IMG/VR virus record: IMGVR_UViG_3300044644_000945
Location: 1-64,000 of that record
DNA: 64,000 nt
Source: a virus
Strand: one strand, 5' to 3'
Below, piece after piece: positions 44,512 through 51,714 of this stretch (within the stretch, counting starts at the first letter, position 1; each line of letters starts with the position of its first letter). The notes under the pieces were generated by a model, which did no database searches, was not told the DNA's origin, and worked only from the letters and a program-made list of their open reading frames with translations. Position numbers and translations under genes: made by a program.

Positions 44512-44667
44512 TTATTCTAAGCTTTTCATAATAGCTTTTATCTGCTCGCTTAAAGGTTCTTGTACTGATTGAATTGCTTCAACCCATATACATTTAGCCA
44601 CTGATTCAGTTACACCAGCTAAAGTATATAAATCTTTGTTCTTAGACCACCATGTTTCAAAACTCAT
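44512..44667 (-). CDS. Small protein (51 aa)
   Basis: A 51-codon gene starting MSFETWWSKNKDLYTLAGVT, helical at its end (EQIKAIMKSLE). The ATG overlaps the TGA of the 95-aa gene, which supports translation. Confidence 0.6.
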   Translation of the reverse strand: MSFETWWSKNKDLYTLAGVTESVAKCIWVEAIQSVQEPLSEQIKAIMKSLE

Positions 44668-44951
44668 AATATATCTGTATAATCATCTGTTTCTTTAACT
44701 ATCTTGATAAATCTTGCATCTAAAAACTCTGTGAGTACTATTTTGTCAAGACTTGTATCTGGTACATTTTCATCATACAATGATAAATCAATAGTTTCTA
44801 AATACTCATCTGTATCTGTATTAAAGATATCTACAGACAGACTGTCTAAATTATACTCTAGCATGAGAGCATTAATAGCAGCAGGTTCTACATAGTACAT
44901 TTTTTGTACCTTGTTACCTAGGTTAATAACTTCTGTTAAGGTTGCTTCCAT
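44664..44951 (-). CDS. Hypothetical protein (95 aa)
   Basis: Acidic soluble protein starting MEATLTEVINLGNKVQKMYYVEP and rich in Asp/Glu/Leu (DSLSVDIFNTDTDEYLETID). No recognised domain. Two bases from the ParB-like gene. Confidence 0.68.
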   Translation of the reverse strand: MEATLTEVINLGNKVQKMYYVEPAAINALMLEYNLDSLSVDIFNTDTDEYLETIDLSLYDENVPDTSLDKIVLTEFLDARFIKIVKETDDYTDIL

Positions 44952-44953
44952 AA

Positions 44954-45709
44954 TTACATGATAGATTTAATAAGTTTGTTATATTCTTCAGGATCTTGTG
45001 TAACCATTTTAAACTTGTCTTTATTAAGTTTAAGATTTGCTATAAATTTAGCATGACCATATGAATTACAAGTATTAATAAAATTAACATATGATGCAAT
45101 AAAGAGTTTATTACTCATTCTATCCATTCTTTTAACAACTTTTAAAGCATCTGTAATACAATCAAGTAAAAATACACCTCTAGATTCATCATTAATTCTA
45201 AATTCTCCTTTTTTAATACAAGATGAAATTGAACTACCACCTGAACTAAATCTACATTGTTGATTCATAAGTACATCAGCAACTTGAGATAATTCAATAT
45301 CATAAATATTAAAATACTTGTTTAACTTGATGTAATCTTTTTCAACACATGCCCATACTTTGATATAATCACGCATTGACCATGATTTAGAACTATTGTT
45401 TAACAATGCTAATTTTTCAGCAAGATCTACTGAATCTGCTATATCAATTTCTACATAAGGTACATCATAACCTAATCTCATGCACGCATGATATAAATGT
45501 TGACCATCAATGATATAATTTTCTGGTGTACCACAAATAAAGTCTAATTGAGATATTACAATAGGTCTTATTATACCCATCTTTTCAATTGATTCTGCCA
45601 TTTTAGTAACATGTTGTGGAATCACTGATCTATTAACTGCTGCTAATAATGCAAATCCTTTACTACCTGAAAGACTTAAATGTTTAATTTCTAATTTTTT
45701 GTGTTTCAT
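44954..45709 (-). CDS. ParB-like nuclease-domain protein
   Basis: The frame opens at 45757, but the ATG at 45709 (MKHKKLEIKHLSL) has the typical aagtaatt leader and is preferred. The ParB/Srx-type N-domain is visible: VIPQHVTKMAESIEKMGIIRPIVIS, then YIIDGQHLYHACMRLG (about 66-82), the equivalent of the GxRRxxA box in the DGQH variant found in phage ParB-like proteins. The C-terminal half is helical. It could bind DNA and act in recombination or modification; a CTPase role is possible but unproven. Confidence 0.8.
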   Translation of the reverse strand: MKHKKLEIKHLSLSGSKGFALLAAVNRSVIPQHVTKMAESIEKMGIIRPIVISQLDFICGTPENYIIDGQHLYHACMRLGYDVPYVEIDIADSVDLAEKLALLNNSSKSWSMRDYIKVWACVEKDYIKLNKYFNIYDIELSQVADVLMNQQCRFSSGGSSISSCIKKGEFRINDESRGVFLLDCITDALKVVKRMDRMSNKLFIASYVNFINTCNSYGHAKFIANLKLNKDKFKMVTQDPEEYNKLIKSIM

Positions 45710-45746
45710 AATTACTTGTTTTGTGAAGATGACACATTTTCGTGCT

Positions 45747-45938
45747 TTAATCTTCAATTAATGTTTTTGTATTGTATTTGAGTAACAATATCTTTTCTAC
45801 TTTGCCAAATCTTACTTTGATAGCCTCGCCAGGTATAACATTGATGACTTCACCTGTACCAAACTTGGTATGTTTGATAAAATCACCAATATTATATGCT
45901 CTTTCACCATTCTCTGGTGTACTTTTACTTTTCGCCAT
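45747..45938 (-). CDS. Stand-alone UvrD/PcrA C-terminal Tudor-like domain protein (63 aa)
   Basis: YNIGDFIKHTKFGTGEVINVIPGEAIKVRFGKVEKILLL matches the small Tudor-like domain at the end of UvrD/PcrA helicases (GDxVxHxxFGxGxV...VxFxxxxKxLLL), which in bacteria binds RNA polymerase. Here it is the whole protein. A role in contacting host RNA polymerase is an attractive inference. Confidence 0.72.
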   Translation of the reverse strand: MAKSKSTPENGERAYNIGDFIKHTKFGTGEVINVIPGEAIKVRFGKVEKILLLKYNTKTLIED

Positions 45939-46248
45939 TTTCTTTTTTTATTAAATCTATTGCTCTTTGATGTCCTTCAAGAGCATCTTCATAAGATGAG
46001 TATCTCTCCTGATATTGGTCATTTATTCCTCCAAATATCATGGTTTCCCATAATATAAGACCTTTGTTATCCCAAGAATGATCTAATCCAAGAAATACTG
46101 TTGATACACTTATTTCATTGCCATTTTCATCTTCTAAGATATCAAATCCAATTTGTTTTTTAGTTGGATTTTCTTCTATCCATTTTGATGCTTCTCTTAC
46201 AGATACAGCAACAGGCTGATTATCAGCAGTTAATATATACCAGCTCAT
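45925..46248 (-). CDS. Hypothetical protein (107 aa)
   Basis: Starts MSWYILTADNQPVAVSVREAS, followed by a repeated pattern FGGINDQYQERYSSYEDALEGHQRAIDLIK. Resembles other small phage proteins that hold EDALxGH sequences; function unknown. Overlaps both neighbours. Confidence 0.7.
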   Translation of the reverse strand: MSWYILTADNQPVAVSVREASKWIEENPTKKQIGFDILEDENGNEISVSTVFLGLDHSWDNKGLILWETMIFGGINDQYQERYSSYEDALEGHQRAIDLIKKENGEK

Positions 46249-46604
46249 GATTTTTCTTTATTATGTTTATGTACTTTCTTAGCTACACCTATCATAGACT
46301 TCTGATCTATAAAATATGCATCTATTAAATCTTTGACATTTTGCATTTCCCACAAAGGAACCTGTGCCATTACATGTACGTATGCATCAAATGTTTCATA
46401 CAAATTAACAGTTTCTTCTTCTTTCTGGTCAAAATATAAATCAAAGAACTTACTTTCTAACTTCTTAAATTGTAATAAAAAGTTATTTACAAAGTTTTTA
46501 AAAACTCCTGTAAACCAATTTTCTGCTTTCATATCTACTATGTAGTTCTGAAGCACCTGTGCAGCTATAGCTGTGTGTAATACTTTTAGTTCTCTAGGTA
46601 TCAT
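46245..46604 (-). CDS. Hypothetical helical protein (119 aa)
   Basis: Starts MIPRELKVLHTAIAAQVLQNYI; all-helical with an NWFTGVFKNFVNNFLLQFKKL amphipathic region. Soluble, no known motif. Four-base overlaps with both neighbours. Confidence 0.7.
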   Translation of the reverse strand: MIPRELKVLHTAIAAQVLQNYIVDMKAENWFTGVFKNFVNNFLLQFKKLESKFFDLYFDQKEEETVNLYETFDAYVHVMAQVPLWEMQNVKDLIDAYFIDQKSMIGVAKKVHKHNKEKS

Positions 46605-46906
46605 CTCTTAATTTTTTGTTTAGATGTATGTAATATTTTAAAGCATGAAGGGTCAAAATTTACATGATATCTATTATTTTCAATAGTTACTGCAAATTCA
46701 AAGCCTTCTCCTTCTTTTAAAACAGGTATGTTGTCTATAATATTATATTGCCATGGTCTTATTCTACACCAAGTTACTGCACCTACAGGTACATCATCAC
46801 ACCAAACACAATTTTTTACATTATTATGCCAATGCAGAGGTTTAATAACTTCTAAGAACAAAATATCTTTAGTATCTTCAGGTATTGGATTATACTTATA
46901 GCTCAT
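46601..46906 (-). CDS. Hypothetical protein (101 aa)
   Basis: Starts MSYKYNPIPEDTKDILFLEVIKPLHW and is mostly beta (FAVTIENNRYHVNFDPSCF). Possible single metal site from CVWCDD plus H residues. Family unknown. Confidence 0.68.
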   Translation of the reverse strand: MSYKYNPIPEDTKDILFLEVIKPLHWHNNVKNCVWCDDVPVGAVTWCRIRPWQYNIIDNIPVLKEGEGFEFAVTIENNRYHVNFDPSCFKILHTSKQKIKR

Positions 46907-46908
46907 GA

Positions 46909-47532
46909 TTATCTTGTTAAATTTAAACTATTTAAACCTCCTGCTAGACATTTAATATCTTCTATCAACACTTGTTTATTAGGCTTGCCTAATTGTTGCC
47001 ACTTGTTACAACTAATAGTAACATACTTGTGGTCCATGGCAATAATCTTGTACATACCTTCAAATGTTTTTAAGTGTATTCTATTACCTATCTTGTACTG
47101 ATATCTGTTTTTCAACAGCATGTACAGTCCTATCAATTTATGATATGAGTAATCATCATTTGATGCAAGATATAACAGCTGAATGTTGTTTATTTTATTG
47201 ATAGAATACTGTTCAGCTTTATAGTCATCACAAATTGTGACATCTTGTGCTACTGTAATAGGTAATATGTGCTCTTGTATTTTTATAAGAACACAACCAT
47301 TTGGATCTAACTTCTTAGAGTGTTGAACAGTTGATAAGTTGATTGCAGAAACATTTTCTTCTTTTAAGAATTCATTTCTATAATCTCTTAGCTTTTTAAG
47401 AACACTTGCTATGTTATCTAGTTCTTTATGAACTAAATCTATAGCAAATGTTCTATCATCAATCTGTTTACAGCTAAGAATGCACTTATATAAAGATGTC
47501 CTTAACTGCTTTGGAAACTCCAGATTCACCAT
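46909..47532 (-). CDS. Hypothetical protein (207 aa)
   Basis: Soluble protein starting MVNLEFPKQLRTSLYKCILS. It has a helical N-terminus and a beta-rich C-terminus (GNRIHLKTFEGMYKIIAMDHKYVTIS split over residues 150-175), the latter resembling a small SH3-like barrel. It overlaps the 64-aa gene by 47 bases. Confidence 0.68.
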   Translation of the reverse strand: MVNLEFPKQLRTSLYKCILSCKQIDDRTFAIDLVHKELDNIASVLKKLRDYRNEFLKEENVSAINLSTVQHSKKLDPNGCVLIKIQEHILPITVAQDVTICDDYKAEQYSINKINNIQLLYLASNDDYSYHKLIGLYMLLKNRYQYKIGNRIHLKTFEGMYKIIAMDHKYVTISCNKWQQLGKPNKQVLIEDIKCLAGGLNSLNLTR

Positions 47533-47680
47533 ATTTTTCCATTATTTCTATATACTGAGCTTCTTGCTCATAATAGTTTTGCAAGTCTGATTTCTCTTCT
47601 TGTGTAAGACGATCATAACTTTTGTTGTACATCACTTCTGCGTAATGTTGTTTTTCTTCAGGACTAATTTCTAGTGCCAT
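47486..47680 (-). CDS. Hypothetical acidic protein (64 aa)
   Basis: MALEISPEEKQHYAEVMYNK...: small, acidic and helical. The ATG has an A-rich leader. Overlaps the 207-aa gene in another frame. Confidence 0.62.
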   Translation of the reverse strand: MALEISPEEKQHYAEVMYNKSYDRLTQEEKSDLQNYYEQEAQYIEIMEKYGESGVSKAVKDIFI

Positions 47681-47703
47681 AATCTTAATTTTGTTTGAGT
47701 TGG

Positions 47704-47871
47704 TTAATAATCTTTTTTTTGCACATATCTTGCAATTCTTTTACAGTTTCTACATCTGTACTTGTGTATTATTGTCAATACTTTAATGCAACTATACTGA
47801 ACAGGGTCAGTTGATGCAACTAACAAACCTTCAGAGGTCTGTAATCTTCTACGTTTTTCTTTACGCGCCAT
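47704..47871 (-). CDS. Small basic CxxC protein (55 aa)
   Basis: A 55-codon gene: MARKEKRRRLQTSEGLLVAS..., ending HKYRCRNCKRIARYVQKKDY. Strongly basic with one CxxC pair, so probably nucleic-acid binding. Its leader contains a long hairpin. Confidence 0.62.
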   Translation of the reverse strand: MARKEKRRRLQTSEGLLVASTDPVQYSCIKVLTIIHKYRCRNCKRIARYVQKKDY

Positions 47872-47894
47872 GTTATAAAGAGATTAGAGTTAAT

Positions 47895-47949
47895 AACAGA
47901 AACACCTTCATAGAATTTTCTCTACAAAGGTGTTCTGTTACATAAAACA
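47895..47949 (-). promoter_or_regulatory. Long leader hairpin upstream of small basic gene
   Basis: AACAGAAACACCTT and AAGGTGTTCTGTT pair over 13 bp with one bulge, and TAGA/TCTA closes the loop region. It lies 24 bases before the ATG at 47871. No T-tract follows on the leftward strand, so it is more likely a leader structure or processing site than a terminator. The rest of 47950-48128 holds no gene; a smaller GACA...GCAG/CTGC...TGTC hairpin is visible. Confidence 0.5.
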
Positions 47950-48128
47950 TTATGACAAATTGCAGTCTTTCCTGCTGTCACCTATATACAAATTATACTT
48001 AAATGAAATAATATTTGAATGTAAGTTAAGTATTTAACTAATTAAAGCATTTGTACGACCAACATTTCAAGGTTTGAAAGGATTAATATCACCTACATTC
48101 ATAAGTACTCTTCCGTCAAAGAGCAATA

Positions 48129-48386
48129 CTAAAATGATATAGCACTTTTAAGATGCAAAGCATCTTTTTGCAGTATATCATAAGCTTTTGCCATGTCTAT
48201 CATGTCTTTATCTCTAAGATCTGCTAGTTTTTTAGTGATAGACTGGATAATTTCATTTTGTTCTGTAGTAGTAAAATCTCTTCTAAGAAGAAATACAACT
48301 TTATCTACATACTCATTTTTAATTTCTGGCTCTGGAGTAAGAAAAGCTAACAGCTTTACTCTCCAATTTTGTACTAGTTTTTTCAT
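48129..48386 (-). CDS. Hypothetical helical protein (85 aa)
   Basis: The ATG at 48386 (MKKLVQNWRVKLLAFLTPEPE) is preferred over the longer frame up to 48473, since it follows cattaaatatt. The product is helical and charged (LRRDFTTTEQNEIIQSITKKLADL). Function unknown; it belongs to the early-type leftward region. Confidence 0.68.
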   Translation of the reverse strand: MKKLVQNWRVKLLAFLTPEPEIKNEYVDKVVFLLRRDFTTTEQNEIIQSITKKLADLRDKDMIDMAKAYDILQKDALHLKSAISF

Positions 48387-48812
48387 AATATTTAATGATT
48401 TGTTTGTTAATTTTTTATTAGCACCCTCTTTCTTACACTGGGAAGTGATAGCAGCCTCACTGTTCGTATTCACTGTTCTGAAATAAGAGTAGGGTCAAGC
48501 TGAGAACTCATTTGTGTTGCTTTTTGGAAACCTCAGAGTATTTCATCATCATGGGTAATATTTACAAGCTTCTTAACCTATTCCTTTCTCAAGGGAACAA
48601 CACATCTACCATTACTGATAGTATCTTTATGTAAAACCACGCCAATTTGGCTAACTTTTTACAAAGGTTTCAATGTTTAACCTGTTTTGTACACTATATT
48701 ATACAAATATGCAAAAAAGCATGTAAAATGTATAATATAATGTACAGTTATTGTTACTAAAAGCGTGCTTTACAGGATGTCGCTTTTTGCCTGTGAAAAT
48801 ATAACAATATTA
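48387..48812. other. Non-coding stretch of about 425 bases with inverted repeats
   Basis: No convincing gene on either strand. It contains a 57-base inverted repeat (listed separately), ACAGG/CCTGT around 48772-48796 and an AT-rich centre. It could hold an origin, promoters or an untranslated RNA. Confidence 0.5.
48689..48745. repeat. Inverted repeat with 17-base arms (origin or divergent promoter candidate)
   Basis: GTACACTATATTATACA (48689-48705) and TGTATAATATAATGTAC (48729-48745) are complementary except for one position. Between them lies another small hairpin ATGC-AAAAAA-GCAT. Each arm contains TATATTATAC, similar to the element upstream of the lysis cassette. Confidence 0.55.
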
Positions 48813-48962
48813 TTACTTAGCTACTTCAAAGTAACCACAGAAGTAGCCATTTATTAATGTTTTATAAAACCTGACTGTTCTGTACCTGTTTTTTAGCAAT
48901 GTGTATGCTACAATGATTTCTTGATAAGTTCTTCTGATAAAATTGATAATTTTTGTTTTCAT
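48813..48962 (-). CDS. Small basic protein (49 aa)
   Basis: A 49-codon gene: MKTKIINFIRRTYQEIIVAY...NGYFCGYFEVAK. Basic, with aromatic-rich C-terminus. The leader has AATAACTCTTATACAAATCAA, a weak copy of the repeated leader motif of this region, which supports expression. Confidence 0.6.
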   Translation of the reverse strand: MKTKIINFIRRTYQEIIVAYTLLKNRYRTVRFYKTLINGYFCGYFEVAK

Positions 48963-48981
48963 TTGATTTGTATAAGAGTTA
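48963..48981 (-). promoter_or_regulatory. Weak copy of repeated leader/promoter motif
   Basis: Leftward: AATAACTCTTATACAAATCAA directly before ATG 48962. It matches the ATAACTYTTAAA-type core, but there is no CACCACC block because the upstream DNA is coding. Confidence 0.35.
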
Positions 48982-49200
48982 TTAAAGTTCAGTTACTACA
49001 TCATTTACATATGCTGATGCTCCAAACCAACCTATTATTGTTACTATCCAAAAAGGAATGCTGGTGGTGCAATCTACAAAAGTCGCAGGTGTTAATATGC
49101 TAATAAAAACACTAATAATAAGAGGTATAAATATACCTAAGCATACTATGCTAAAAAGTATAACCATTGTATGCAATATTTTGTTTACTAAATTTTTCAT
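48982..49200 (-). CDS. Small two-span membrane protein (72 aa)
   Basis: Two membrane segments: ILHTMVILFSIVCLGIFIPLI and VDCTTSIPFWIVTIIGWFG. Short ends. No holin context here, so it may act on the host membrane early in infection (inference). Confidence 0.7.
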   Translation of the reverse strand: MKNLVNKILHTMVILFSIVCLGIFIPLIISVFISILTPATFVDCTTSIPFWIVTIIGWFGASAYVNDVVTEL

Positions 49201-49506
49201 TTGTTTGTTATTTGAGATTAAAAAATATGTGTTGCTCTCTTAGGTAAATTTTAACGTGCCAAACCTACATATAAGGCACAGGTGATTTTTCATCTATCAG
49301 TCTTAGAGCATTGACTGGTGACTACTTTCTTTCATAAAAAGCGGGTGGAAATAAAAATCATCATACTACATATAGTAATGATAATAGAGAATAAACATAT
49401 ATACTTACATACATAGTTTATGATAAAAGAACTAATTTTATGTTCTATTTACTGACTATCAGCTGTGTAGCTATATAGTCGCTGAATTTTTGTTGTTTTT
49501 GAGAAG

Positions 49507-49526
49507 ATTTTTTGAGAGTTATAATA
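49507..49526 (-). promoter_or_regulatory. Weak copy of repeated leader/promoter motif in non-coding region
   Basis: Leftward: TATTATAACTCTCAAAAAAT, similar to the ATAACTYTTAAATAAAT cores, with a GTGGT-containing stretch on its upstream side. Confidence 0.35.
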
Positions 49527-49816
49527 GTAGGAGAGTGGTTTTGTCATCATCTTAACCACTCTCTTGAACTATCATCTCAAACAAATAATGTTTCTCTTAA
49601 CTATCTCAGCTACAGAGAGTTAACTACTTATCAGTTGTGTTATTTATAGTAGTTACCATTGAAAAGAACTCTCACTGTTCTGTTGCATTATTCGCAATTG
49701 ACCCTCGTGCTGAGACAAAATTCTTTGCAGTATCTCTAACACATTCTACATATTACTGAGAATAGTGCAAGAAACAGTGTTGTTATCTTGTGAAAGAATT
49801 GTTTTTGTCTTATGTT

Positions 49817-49850
49817 GGAAAGAACTACACCCTTTTTCAGGGTGTGTTCT
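49817..49850 (-). terminator. Hairpin terminator after the 184-aa gene
   Basis: Leftward: GAAC-ACACCCT-GAAAA-AGGGTGT-(A)-GTTC followed by TTTCC. Strong stem, short T-tract; about 20 bases after the stop at 49871. Confidence 0.55.
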
Positions 49851-49870
49851 AACCTAATCAACTCAACTTA

Positions 49871-50425
49871 CTATGATGGTAAGTTGGCTGTTAACTGCTC
49901 TTGGGCAATTCTAAACGCATTCACTTCTTCAACATTGTTGTATTGCAACAATTTGTCTTTAGCTACACCTGTTGGGTCGTAGCTTGTGAAGCGCAGAATT
50001 CTGTTACCATTGTGTCTAAGCTCAATGCCTTCAGCACCTGTACGTTTAACAAACTTGGCAATAGCTGTTTCATATTCAGCTACTTCTTCAGCTGTATAAT
50101 CACTAACAGGAATTGCTTTCAATTCCTTTTTAATGTTCAGCCTGTTTTTAAGTTCAGGTCTGTTGTCAATATCAGCCTCAGAGATTTCTTCAATGTGAAG
50201 ACAACCCTGCATTTGATATTTCATTTTTGCAAGACTTGTTTCAAGCTTGCTAATCTCGCCACTAAACAACATAGATTTAGTGTTAGTGACGTGAAGACCA
50301 TTTGCTGTGAAACTTTCAGAAGTTTCTTCAACACGAAAATAACCACGTGGCTTGCTTGCGTCACGTTGAGTTTTGCTTGGTGTTACGTAGTCAACACCAT
50401 TCTTTGATTTACATACTGTAATCAT
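49871..50425 (-). CDS. Hypothetical protein (184 aa), own promoter-like leader
   Basis: Starts MITVCKSKNGVDYVTPSKTQRD; soluble with an SKLETSLAKMKYQMQGCLHIEE helix and AYETAIAKFV-like acidic stretch (YTAEEVAEYETAIAKFVKR). Codon choice is visibly more GC-rich than the surrounding genes, which may point to a different origin. Family unknown. It is monocistronic: repeated motif in front, hairpin behind. Confidence 0.75.
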   Translation of the reverse strand: MITVCKSKNGVDYVTPSKTQRDASKPRGYFRVEETSESFTANGLHVTNTKSMLFSGEISKLETSLAKMKYQMQGCLHIEEISEADIDNRPELKNRLNIKKELKAIPVSDYTAEEVAEYETAIAKFVKRTGAEGIELRHNGNRILRFTSYDPTGVAKDKLLQYNNVEEVNAFRIAQEQLTANLPS

Positions 50426-50432
50426 AATAAGG

Positions 50433-50484
50433 ATTTGTTTTAAAGTTATACTGAGCCTTTTGGGGGTGTGGTGGTGGTGTGTTG
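50433..50484 (-). promoter_or_regulatory. Repeated leader/promoter element, copy 1
   Basis: Leftward: CACCACCACCACACCCCC block, about 12 bases, then TATAACTTTAAAACAAAT and ATG 50425. A further C-rich stretch (CACCACACCGCCACC) lies upstream. Confidence 0.6.
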
Positions 50485-50526
50485 TTTTGCGCTCTGTTTG
50501 GTGGCGGTGTGGTGGTGTTTGTCTTT

Positions 50527-50560
50527 AAAAAGAGTGCTGTTGTTACACAGCACTCTTATT
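50527..50560 (-). terminator. Hairpin terminator after the 107-aa gene
   Basis: Leftward: AGAGTGCTGT-GTAACA-ACAGCACTCT (perfect 10 bp) followed by TTTTTAAAG, directly after the stop. Confidence 0.85.
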
Positions 50561-50561
50561 A

Positions 50562-50885
50562 TTACCATACAACAAGTACATCATTTTCAATTAGAAAATG
50601 TACTGTGTGACTTGGTACATAGTGATGGTTCTTTTTACCACGTACTGTAAATGTACCTCTGTCTACATCAAACCATTTGATTAGAGTTGTAAAATCTAAT
50701 AGTTTGATATCAAACAGTATTTGCCAAGAGTCATTTATCTTTCTTGTGGTAACTGTTTCAGATTGTTTGTTAAGTCTATCATGTAAGATAGATGCACCTT
50801 GTGAGCAACTTCCTGTTCTCACAAAGTTTACATTTTCAAAAGGGTTGATGATTTCTTTTGTACCAATGTTAAAATGCTGTGTCAT
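50562..50885 (-). CDS. Hypothetical protein (107 aa), own promoter-like leader
   Basis: Starts MTQHFNIGTKEIINPFENVNF. Its C-terminal YVPSHTVHFLIENDVLVVW is beta-like. Soluble; family unknown. Monocistronic unit with repeated motif and terminator. Confidence 0.72.
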   Translation of the reverse strand: MTQHFNIGTKEIINPFENVNFVRTGSCSQGASILHDRLNKQSETVTTRKINDSWQILFDIKLLDFTTLIKWFDVDRGTFTVRGKKNHHYVPSHTVHFLIENDVLVVW

Positions 50886-50892
50886 AATGATT

Positions 50893-50930
50893 ATTTATTT
50901 AAAGTTATATATGTTGGGTGTTTGGTGGTT
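50893..50930 (-). promoter_or_regulatory. Repeated leader/promoter element, copy 2
   Basis: Leftward: ACCACCAAACACCCAACAT then ATATAACTTTAAATAAATAA before ATG 50885. The core is 15 bases from the start codon. Confidence 0.6.
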
Positions 50931-50935
50931 TGTGT

Positions 50936-50970
50936 TTAAAAATAAAGAGATGCTTTTACACATCTCTTTA
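50936..50970 (-). terminator. Hairpin terminator after the 118-aa gene
   Basis: Leftward: AAAGAGATG-TGTAAAAG-CATCTCTTT followed by ATTTTTAAA. Confidence 0.82.
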
Positions 50971-50973
50971 TCA

Positions 50974-51330
50974 TTACTCAGCTAATGCATAAGCTTTACT
51001 ATTCTCAGAATACTGTTCCCACTCATGTATGTTATATCCATTCATTATAAAGCGACTGAACTCAGCAATATTATATTCTTCATCAGATTTATATTTAAAA
51101 TCAGTTCTTGCTTCATTGTAGTATCTAAACTCAGCTGTTTTTACATTAACAATTTTATCCCAATGATTGTAAGATACAAACTTATACAGTTTGTCTTTGA
51201 TTACAGCTTCTTGGGATATTGCAGGTTCTGTATAAGTTCCATACAATACTTGCAAAGCAAGTTCAGGATTACCTGTTTGGTTAACTACTTGTAATAGTCC
51301 ATTTAAGTTTACTTCAATTGTTGTTTTCAT
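50974..51330 (-). CDS. Hypothetical protein (118 aa), own promoter-like leader
   Basis: The ATG at 51330 (MKTTIEVNLNGLLQVVNQTG) is chosen because it directly follows the repeated leader; the longer frame to 51408 runs through the motif and the previous gene's terminator. Soluble with a YIEKD-free helical end (FSRFIMNGYNIHEWEQYSEN). Family unknown. Confidence 0.72.
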   Translation of the reverse strand: MKTTIEVNLNGLLQVVNQTGNPELALQVLYGTYTEPAISQEAVIKDKLYKFVSYNHWDKIVNVKTAEFRYYNEARTDFKYKSDEEYNIAEFSRFIMNGYNIHEWEQYSENSKAYALAE

Positions 51331-51336
51331 AATATT

Positions 51337-51375
51337 ATTTGTTTTAAAGTTATACATATTGGTGGTGAGGAGGTT
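51337..51375 (-). promoter_or_regulatory. Repeated leader/promoter element, copy 3
   Basis: Leftward: CCTCCTCACCACCAATATG then TATAACTTTAAAACAAATAA before ATG 51330. Confidence 0.6.
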
Positions 51376-51383
51376 GTTGTGTA

Positions 51384-51414
51384 CAATAAAAGTGTTGTTA
51401 AACAACACCTTTAT
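51384..51414 (-). terminator. Hairpin terminator overlapping the end of the 76-aa gene
   Basis: Leftward: AAAGGTGTTG-TTTAA-CAACACTTTTATTG. The stop codon TAA of the gene lies in the loop. Confidence 0.7.
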
Positions 51415-51628
51415 GTACTACATTTTCTATTATACTAATGTTTAATAAATCAATGTTTTCTGATAGTAACCAATTGTTACCTGCAATTAGTTTTCCTACA
51501 ACAATTCTATGTTGTGCAATTAACCCATATATTTGTTCTTCTTCATTGATTATATCAATGATTACAAATTCTACTTTTACAATACCAAAAGGGGTGTTTT
51601 TTTCAATAATGACTGTTTCGTGTAACAT
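51398..51628 (-). CDS. Hypothetical beta-rich protein (76 aa), own promoter-like leader
   Basis: Starts MLHETVIIEKNTPFGIVKVEF; strands dominate (LIAQHRIVVGKLIAGNNWLL). Possibly a small barrel. Monocistronic, with the stop codon inside its terminator hairpin. Confidence 0.7.
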   Translation of the reverse strand: MLHETVIIEKNTPFGIVKVEFVIIDIINEEEQIYGLIAQHRIVVGKLIAGNNWLLSENIDLLNISIIENVVHKGVV

Positions 51629-51633
51629 AATTT

Positions 51634-51675
51634 ATTTATTTAAGAGTTATATACTTTGGTGGTGTTGGGGTGCTG
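51634..51675 (-). promoter_or_regulatory. Repeated leader/promoter element, copy 4
   Basis: Leftward: CACCCCAACACCACCAAAG then TATATAACTCTTAAATAAAT before ATG 51628 (CTC instead of CTT in the core). Confidence 0.6.
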
Positions 51676-51682
51676 TCTTTAA

Positions 51683-51712
51683 TGAAAAAGCAGGTTGTTA
51701 CACCTGCTGTTT
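51683..51712 (-). terminator. Hairpin terminator after the 97-aa gene
   Basis: Leftward: AGCAGGT-GTAACA-ACCTGCT followed by TTTTCATT. Confidence 0.82.
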
Positions 51713-51714
51713 TA

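Larger units (their letters stand above)
49201..49870. other. Hairpin-rich non-coding region (670 bases)
   Basis: No credible gene on either strand. Visible stem-loops: GACTAT...ATAGTC with inner AGCT/AGCT (about 49455-49481); a composite helix TTTGAGA / ATAGT / GAGAGTGGTT pairing with AACCACTCTC / ACTAT / TCTCAAA (49511-49577); TAACTAC/GTAGTTA (about 49620-49660); and ACACCCT/AGGGTGT (49827-49845). A weak copy of the repeated leader motif lies at 49507-49526. It may encode one or two small RNAs or long leaders. Confidence 0.55.

Noticed and set aside
49574-49820. Small genes in the hairpin-rich gap
   Set aside because: The longest frames have about ten codons and no A-rich leader.
50461-50520. 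G-quadruplex in the GGTGGTGGTG tracts
   Set aside because: Mostly GG pairs with single-base gaps; at best a weak two-layer structure. The conserved position in front of genes is explained better by the repeated element.
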